From contig JAUWYM010000010.1 of NCBI GenBank assembly GCA_030615845.1, forward strand, positions 1 to 10,608: 10,608 nucleotides of DNA, read 5' to 3'. The position numbers and the translations under genes were made by a program. This stretch comes from Thermoplasmatota archaeon. Its GTDB lineage: Archaea; Thermoplasmatota; E2; DHVEG-1. A model generated the notes under the pieces. The model ran no database searches and was not told the DNA's origin. It saw only the letters and a list, made by a program, of their open reading frames with translations. Positions 6,918 to 10,608 of this stretch are shown here, one piece after another. The stretch's first letter is position 1, and each line of letters begins with the position of its first letter.

Positions 6918-7553
6918 ATGGTGCTTGACAAAAAAAGAGACAGTGTAGATCCTGTATTGTCCGTTGTTGCAAAATGTTTTTCAAAAGTCAGTCCCGATGT
7001 ACTTACATGGCTTGCTCTACTGTTTGCAGTACTGTCTGGCATATTTTTCTATTTCTCTTCACCTGAATATGAATTATTAAACTATTATCTTTTTTTTGCA
7101 GCACTTTTTGTCTTTTTAAATGGTCTTTTTGATGCAATTGATGGAAAAGTTGCGAAAATAACTTATAAAACGTCGCTTCGTGGAGATTTTCTTGACCATG
7201 CGCTTGATCGATATGCCGATGTGTTTATGGTAGGAGGTCTTGCACTGAGTACCTGGTGTCGACCAAGCATAGGGCTTCTTGCAATTATTGGAATGCTACT
7301 TACAAGCTACATGGGGACACAATCTCAAGCTATAGGACATAAACGGGAGTACTCTGGCCTCTTAGGTCGTGCAGATCGATTAGTTTTATTGATGGTGTTT
7401 CCAATTGTGCAACATATAGTACTCAGATGTCCCATACAACTGCCTTGGAATATAACGGTTCTGGAATGGGTGTTACTCTATTTTGCAGTCGTTGGAAACA
7501 TAACAGCTATTCAACGATTTTACAGTACGTTAAAGTGGTTTAAGAAAACATGA
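6918..7553 (+). CDS. CDP-alcohol phosphatidyltransferase, archaetidylinositol-phosphate-synthase-like
   Basis: This 211-residue integral membrane enzyme joins a CDP-linked lipid to an alcohol phosphate with release of CMP. The signature is complete as D72-x2-D75-G76-x2-A79-K80-x8-G89-x3-D93-x3-D97. The only change is Lys80 where most members have Arg. Hydrophobic segments are seen at about 28-48, 52-70, 100-112, 117-133, 153-170 and 180-196, fitting the six-helix fold. GRADRL (150-155) corresponds to the conserved GR-x-x-R element of the archaeal AIP synthase group, which makes archaetidylinositol phosphate from CDP-archaeol and inositol phosphate. That subgroup call is by resemblance; another headgroup is possible. 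GGAGAT at 6907-6912 is well spaced before ATG 6918. The stop overlaps the hflX start by four bases (ATGA), so the two are translationally coupled. Confidence 0.88.
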   Translation: MVLDKKRDSVDPVLSVVAKCFSKVSPDVLTWLALLFAVLSGIFFYFSSPEYELLNYYLFFAALFVFLNGLFDAIDGKVAKITYKTSLRGDFLDHALDRYADVFMVGGLALSTWCRPSIGLLAIIGMLLTSYMGTQSQAIGHKREYSGLLGRADRLVLLMVFPIVQHIVLRCPIQLPWNITVLEWVLLYFAVVGNITAIQRFYSTLKWFKKT

Positions 7554-8830
7554 ATAACCAGCAGAAAAAAGCAATTATTGTATCAATTGATAATGCTGTT
7601 TCAGAAATAATCCAGCTAGCAGATACTTTAGAATACTCTGTTGTAAAAGAATTTATTCAAAAAAGAAAACTCCCTGATGTAAATTTCTATGTCGGCTCTG
7701 GTAAACTTGATGAGATAAAAGAGTTCATCAATGACTCAGAAGAACCTATTGATTTAATAATTATTAATGGAGAGTTAAAACCATCTCAGTGGTTTTCGCT
7801 TGAAAAACAATTCAAGATTGAAGTGTATGATCGCATACATCTCATCCTTGCAATTTTTGAAGAACGTGCAGAACGAAAAGAAGCAAGGCTCCAAGTAAAA
7901 CTTGCTCAATTGCAATATGAAAGACCATATGTTCGTGAACTTATTCATAGGGCAAGGGCCGGTGAACATCCAGGTTTTATGGCGGGTGGAGAGTACCAGG
8001 TTGATGATTATTATGAAATGATTAAAAAGCAGATGAAAAAAATCCGATATGATCTTAAAAAAATCAGAAGTGATAGAGAGCATCATAGAAAAACAAGATA
8101 TAAAAGTGGGTTTTATCTCGTATCACTTGCAGGATATACAAATGCGGGAAAAAGCAGTCTTCTCAATCTTCTCTCAGGTGAACAAGTAAACGTTGAAGGA
8201 AAGCTTTTTTCAACCCTTTCGACAACAACCAGAAGAATTCCAAAGAAGGCAAAAGGAGAAACAATTCCCATTCTTCTCACTGATACCGTTGGTTTTATTG
8301 AAAACCTTCCTTCCTGGATTATCGATGCATTTCATTCGACACTTGAGGAAATTGAAGTTGCTGATGTTGTGGTACTTGTTGTTGATGGAAGTGAAGAAAA
8401 AGAGCTTGTTGAGAAAAAACTTCAGGTTTCCCTTGATGAATTACTCGAACTTGGTGTCACCGCTTCAGTTGTTATTGCTTTGAATAAAATCGACTTAATT
8501 GATAACAAAGAAGTCGATAATCTAATACAGTATCTTAATCATCAGGGATTATTGAAAGATAGATTGTGCACTCCAATCTCTATTAACGAAAAGAAAAACA
8601 TTGATGTATTACTTGAAAATATATACAAATCTTTACCTCACATGATTGAGATGGAACTACAATTACCAATTAATGAAGAGTCTCAGTCATTTGTATCTCA
8701 ATTATATAAAAATACGAGAGTTTCTTATATTAACTATAACCATTGTGTCACTATATGTATTGAATGTAATGCAAAAATAAAAGATAAAATATTATCCAAA
8801 TGTGAAAAGCTTCACGGATCAATTATCTGA
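7550..8830 (+). CDS. hflX: HflX-family ribosome-associated GTPase
   Basis: This 426-residue translational GTPase binds the large ribosomal subunit and, in studied bacteria, splits stalled or stressed ribosomes. The N-terminal domain holds the YVGSGKLDEIKEFI glycine-rich segment (47-60) and the DRIHLILAIFEERAERKEARLQVKLAQL linker (94-121). A charged helical stretch follows at about 155-185. The G domain has G1 GYTNAGKS (195-202), the switch I region FSTLSTTTRR (220-229), G3 DTVGFI (245-250) and G4 NKID (312-315). The C-terminal tail (about 365-426) is short and lysine-rich. Archaeal HflX proteins are known, but their role is less clear than in bacteria. It is the last gene of the glyA operon and overlaps the preceding gene by four bases. 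No obvious T-rich terminator follows; it converges with the Mth938-type gene 93 bases away. Confidence 0.95.
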   Translation: MNNQQKKAIIVSIDNAVSEIIQLADTLEYSVVKEFIQKRKLPDVNFYVGSGKLDEIKEFINDSEEPIDLIIINGELKPSQWFSLEKQFKIEVYDRIHLILAIFEERAERKEARLQVKLAQLQYERPYVRELIHRARAGEHPGFMAGGEYQVDDYYEMIKKQMKKIRYDLKKIRSDREHHRKTRYKSGFYLVSLAGYTNAGKSSLLNLLSGEQVNVEGKLFSTLSTTTRRIPKKAKGETIPILLTDTVGFIENLPSWIIDAFHSTLEEIEVADVVVLVVDGSEEKELVEKKLQVSLDELLELGVTASVVIALNKIDLIDNKEVDNLIQYLNHQGLLKDRLCTPISINEKKNIDVLLENIYKSLPHMIEMELQLPINEESQSFVSQLYKNTRVSYINYNHCVTICIECNAKIKDKILSKCEKLHGSII

Positions 8831-8882
8831 TGAAAAACATAATATTTATACGATGAATTTTGTTCTAGATAAAAAAGGGAGG

Positions 8883-8924
8883 CTATAAAGGGGTATCCAA
8901 AAACTCTTCTAAAAATTCAATCAT
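8883..8924 (-). other. 13-codon mini-ORF overlapping the end of the Mth938-type gene
   Basis: The Mth938 stop overlaps an ATG by one base (TGATG), opening a frame that reads MIEFLEEFLDTPL before TAG at 8885-8883. The junction looks like translational coupling, but 13 codons are too few to show selection. It may be chance or the stub of a lost downstream gene. Confidence 0.2.
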
Positions 8925-9262
8925 CAGCATGTAAGATGAAATACTGCAGACACCTTCTTTTTACCTTTCAGTTCATTATATATTTTGCATGCCTTTTTCG
9001 TTTCTTCAACTATCAACTCTATTCCTTCTGATTTCAAGAATTGCTTTGTCTCATCTAGAACTTTCATTAAGCCATATGCTCCAGTCCCTACAATCAAAAC
9101 CTCAGGATTGTATTTGATAACATCTTTCAAATCCTCTCTCTGAAGTAAATGTCCACTCTTCCTCCACCAGCTATCATCTACCTTACCTGGATATAAAATC
9201 ACATCTGATGTATATGTTTTTCCATCTATTACTATTTTTCCGAAAGAGTATGATTCAATCAA
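8924..9262 (-). CDS. Mth938-domain (DUF498-type) protein
   Basis: This 112-residue protein has the single-domain Mth938-like fold, whose biochemical role is not established. Family landmarks run through it: SYSFGKIVIDGKTYTSDVI (4-22), WWRKSGH (32-38), a central PEVLIVGTGAYGLM (53-66), and the C-terminal AVFHLTC, which ends the protein. The full frame is open far upstream, to 9424, but that stretch does not resemble the family. I place the start at TTG 9262: GGAGA at 9273-9269 is 6 bases upstream and the resulting N-terminus, MIESYSFGK, fits the family length. It is transcribed divergently from the binding-protein gene and shares the region 9313-9372 with it. Mth938 proteins often sit beside unrelated metabolic genes, so the link with transport is from context only. 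Confidence 0.88.
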   Translation of the reverse strand: MIESYSFGKIVIDGKTYTSDVILYPGKVDDSWWRKSGHLLQREDLKDVIKYNPEVLIVGTGAYGLMKVLDETKQFLKSEGIELIVEETKKACKIYNELKGKKKVSAVFHLTC

Positions 9263-9302
9263 GAAAATTCTCCAAATTATTTTCTTCCAAAGTTGACGGC
9301 AT
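9255..9302 (-). other. Possible 15-codon upstream ORF overlapping the Mth938 TTG start
   Basis: Within the predicted leader of the Mth938-type gene an ATG at 9302-9300 opens MPSTLEENNLENFLD. It terminates at TGA 9257-9255, in a different frame and overlapping the TTG start at 9262. No ribosome site precedes it. It could be a coupling or regulatory leader peptide, a frameshifted old N-terminus, or chance. Confidence 0.2.
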
Positions 9303-9313
9303 GTTACTATTCT

Positions 9314-9371
9314 TAATCCGTATTGGATTGATAAATTTAAATATATTGGATGTATTATCCAATACGAATTA
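9314..9371. promoter_or_regulatory. Bidirectional promoter with inverted-repeat operator
   Basis: Arms TAATCCGTATTGGAT (9314-9328) and ATCCAATACGAATTA (9357-9371) are inverted repeats matching at 14 of 15 positions. The 28-base spacer contains the near-symmetrical TATA-like core ATAAATTTAAATATA (about 9331-9345). It also holds a third TATTGGAT at 9344-9351, so the element occurs three times (9321-9328 plus, 9344-9351 plus, 9357-9364 minus). With TATA spacing of about 26 bases, the rightward start would fall near 9366 and the leftward start near 9312, at or beside the two arms. This is what a repressor site controlling both divergent genes would look like. The factor is unknown. Confidence 0.6.
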
Positions 9372-9386
9372 GAGGTATGGAAAAAG

Positions 9387-10307
9387 ATGGACAAATTTAC
9401 AATAATAGCAGCCATATGTGGCATAATATTGATATCCTTTAGTACAGGTTTTTATTTAGCAATTAATGAAGAATCAGAATGGGAATCTAAACTAACGATA
9501 ATCGATGATTACGGCCGCGATGTTTCAATTACAATAAATCCACAAAGAATAATTTCTTTATCGCCAAGTACCACAGAGATTTTATTTGCAGTTGGAATGG
9601 GAGATAGAGTTATCGGAGTGGATGAATATAGTGATTACCCTGAAGAAGTAAAAGATAAAACAAAAATCGGAAGCTATCTAACGCCTAATTTAGAAATTAT
9701 CATATCTCTGAAACCTGACCTGATATTGGTTTCAGATATGACTTCTAAAGATGATGTAGCCATTCTTGAGGAAAAGGGTTTAACCGTTGTTGTTTTGGCT
9801 CCAAGAGATATAGATGGGATAATTCAAGACATAAGACTTGTTGGAGCTATAGGAAATAATTCCGCTGAGGCAAATAATCTGGCAGATAGTCTTGAGCAGA
9901 GAATTAATGCTGTTACCTCAAAAACCAGTAACAGCAACCTTAATAGACCTAGTGTATACATAGAATATTATCCCTATTGGACGTATGGCCCGGGTTCTTT
10001 TGGTAATGATTTAATTTTGATGGCAGGTGGTAGAAACGTTGCATCAACGACGATTACTGCCTATCCAGAGATCACAAGCGAATTTCTCATTGCAAGTAAC
10101 CCTGAAATTATTATATTTACAGTTGGTTATCATGCTTCAACAACAGTTGAAGATATAACAAATAGAGCTGGTTGGGATGCCACTGATGCAGTCAAATATA
10201 ACAGGATATATACCATCGATGATGACATCATGGCCCGTCCAGGACCACGGATTGTAGATGCTTTTGAACAACTAGCAGAAATGATTCATCCCGAGTTATT
10301 TTCCTAA
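9387..10307 (+). CDS. Membrane-anchored ABC transporter substrate-binding protein (BtuF/FepB type)
   Basis: This 306-residue periplasmic-binding-like protein belongs to the helical-backbone metal/cobalamin receptor class. Residues 1-4 (MDKF) precede a hydrophobic helix (5-25) that can serve as signal anchor; it lacks a lipobox cysteine. The N-lobe opens with RIISLSPSTTEILFAVG (54-70), followed by DRVIGVDEYSDYPEEV (73-88), GSYLTPNLEIIISLKPDLIL (95-114), and a long linking helix at about 158-180. The C-lobe contains the SNPEIIIF segment (about 237-244), GWDATDAVKYNRIYTID (262-278) and the closing GPRIVDAFEQLAEMIHPE. Such proteins bind cobalamin, haem or ferric siderophores and deliver them to an ABC permease. 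The substrate is not readable here. No permease or ATPase follows in the window, so partners must be elsewhere. ATG 9387 follows AGAGGT (9371-9376) at a longish spacing of 10 bases; the ATG at 9377 is out of frame. Confidence 0.92.
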   Translation: MDKFTIIAAICGIILISFSTGFYLAINEESEWESKLTIIDDYGRDVSITINPQRIISLSPSTTEILFAVGMGDRVIGVDEYSDYPEEVKDKTKIGSYLTPNLEIIISLKPDLILVSDMTSKDDVAILEEKGLTVVVLAPRDIDGIIQDIRLVGAIGNNSAEANNLADSLEQRINAVTSKTSNSNLNRPSVYIEYYPYWTYGPGSFGNDLILMAGGRNVASTTITAYPEITSEFLIASNPEIIIFTVGYHASTTVEDITNRAGWDATDAVKYNRIYTIDDDIMARPGPRIVDAFEQLAEMIHPELFS

Positions 10308-10363
10308 ACATATTATGACAAAATGTGTGTTTAATTTCACTTAAAAAAATATGATGATAAATT

Positions 10364-10608
10364 ATGTTTAAAATAGATTTTGAAAAAAAACGTATCAAAA
10401 GAAAACTTATCCAGATAGGTGTTGAAATAAAGGACAAGGACCTTAAGGCCGAGCCCATTGAGTTAATAGAGGAGCCCGAGGAGATGCCTTTGGAGAAGGC
10501 TGAGATAGTCGTCTCAGGAGGCTGGGGGTTAAATGCCGTTGGGGGATTTGCCCCTGTTGAGGAGATGGCCACGATTTTGGGAGGTGCCGTAGCTGGGACT
10601 CGCCCAGC
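10364..10608 (+). CDS. Electron transfer flavoprotein alpha-type FAD-binding domain, 3' end outside window
   Basis: The 81 visible codons match the start of the C-terminal FAD-binding domain of EtfA/FixB. There is an IGVEIKDKDLKAEPIELIE strand region (17-35), then LEKAEIVVSGGWGLN (43-57), FAPVEEMATILGGAVAGTRP (62-81) and the window end. Most EtfA proteins read SGGRG; here Arg is Trp54. The N-terminal AMP/ETF-beta-like domain of about 190 residues is absent. Three in-frame stops lie immediately before the ATT-ATG at 10361-10366, so the frame cannot extend upstream. The first 22 codons are AT-rich like the rest of the window. From codon 23 (10430) all ten Glu codons are GAG and all four Lys codons are AAG, and G+C is clearly higher. 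The frame may be a standalone FAD domain, a truncated remnant, a recent transfer, or an assembly join. A weak TATA-like AT tract (10341-10353) precedes it; no Shine-Dalgarno site is clear. Confidence 0.6.
   Translation, partial: MFKIDFEKKRIKRKLIQIGVEIKDKDLKAEPIELIEEPEEMPLEKAEIVVSGGWGLNAVGGFAPVEEMATILGGAVAGTRP

Noticed and set aside
8193..8483. Plus-strand 96-codon ORF inside hflX
   Set aside because: It lies wholly within the HflX G domain in another frame, with no ribosome site.
9263..9424. N-terminal extension of the Mth938-type protein by the open frame to 9424
   Set aside because: The extension would run through the shared promoter and operator and overlap the divergent gene. It has no family resemblance, while TTG 9262 has a good ribosome site.
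10228..10572. Minus-strand ORF of 114 codons across the ETF fragment
   Set aside because: It is antisense to the binding-protein end and to the EtfA-like frame, which have clear family motifs, and it shows none of its own.

Overview
The window is AT-rich (roughly one third G+C by eye) and reads as archaeal, most likely a euryarchaeal or Thermoplasmatota-like lineage. The reasons are an archaeal-type RNase Z, a Fap7/AK6-type adenylate kinase, an archaetidylinositol-phosphate-synthase-like enzyme of ether-lipid synthesis, an Mth938-type protein, TATA-box-like promoters close to start codons, and Shine-Dalgarno sites of both the GAGGAG and GGTGAT kinds. I cannot name the species.

Left part (1-4668), all on the plus strand: an M19 membrane-dipeptidase-like metallopeptidase (113-1195); a 363-base gap with a repeated TTTGGTA motif but no gene I can support; RNase Z (1559-2479); dCMP deaminase (2552-2998); a small winged-helix regulator (3102-3491) behind a tandem 14-base repeat abutting its TATA box; and an M24 Xaa-Pro peptidase (3577-4668). 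The genes are spaced and mostly have their own promoter-like sequences, so this looks like a set of small transcription units.

Middle (4669-8830): a decayed gene on the minus strand (about 4701-5011, one frameshift and one stop) fills the gap before a compact four-gene operon. The operon is serine hydroxymethyltransferase, AK6-type adenylate kinase, a CDP-alcohol phosphatidyltransferase and the HflX GTPase, with junctions of 1 nt, 17 nt and a 4-nt overlap. It joins one-carbon metabolism, ribosome-linked NTPases and lipid headgroup synthesis.

Right part (8831-10608): an Mth938-domain gene (minus, 8924-9262) and a membrane-anchored BtuF/FepB-like binding protein gene (plus, 9387-10307) diverge from one intergenic region. 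That region holds a 15-bp inverted repeat (one mismatch) whose arms flank a central AT-rich TATA-like core, with a third copy of the motif between them. This looks like a shared operator and is the most interesting regulatory signal here. The window ends inside a reading frame for the FAD-binding half of an electron transfer flavoprotein alpha subunit. It starts in mid-family and switches abruptly from AT-rich to G+C-rich codon use after about 22 codons.

No CRISPR array, insertion sequence, rRNA or convincing tRNA was seen. Most genes are ordinary housekeeping genes. The points worth a second look are the divergent operator, the tandem-repeat promoter, the minus-strand pseudogene and the compositionally mosaic ETF fragment.
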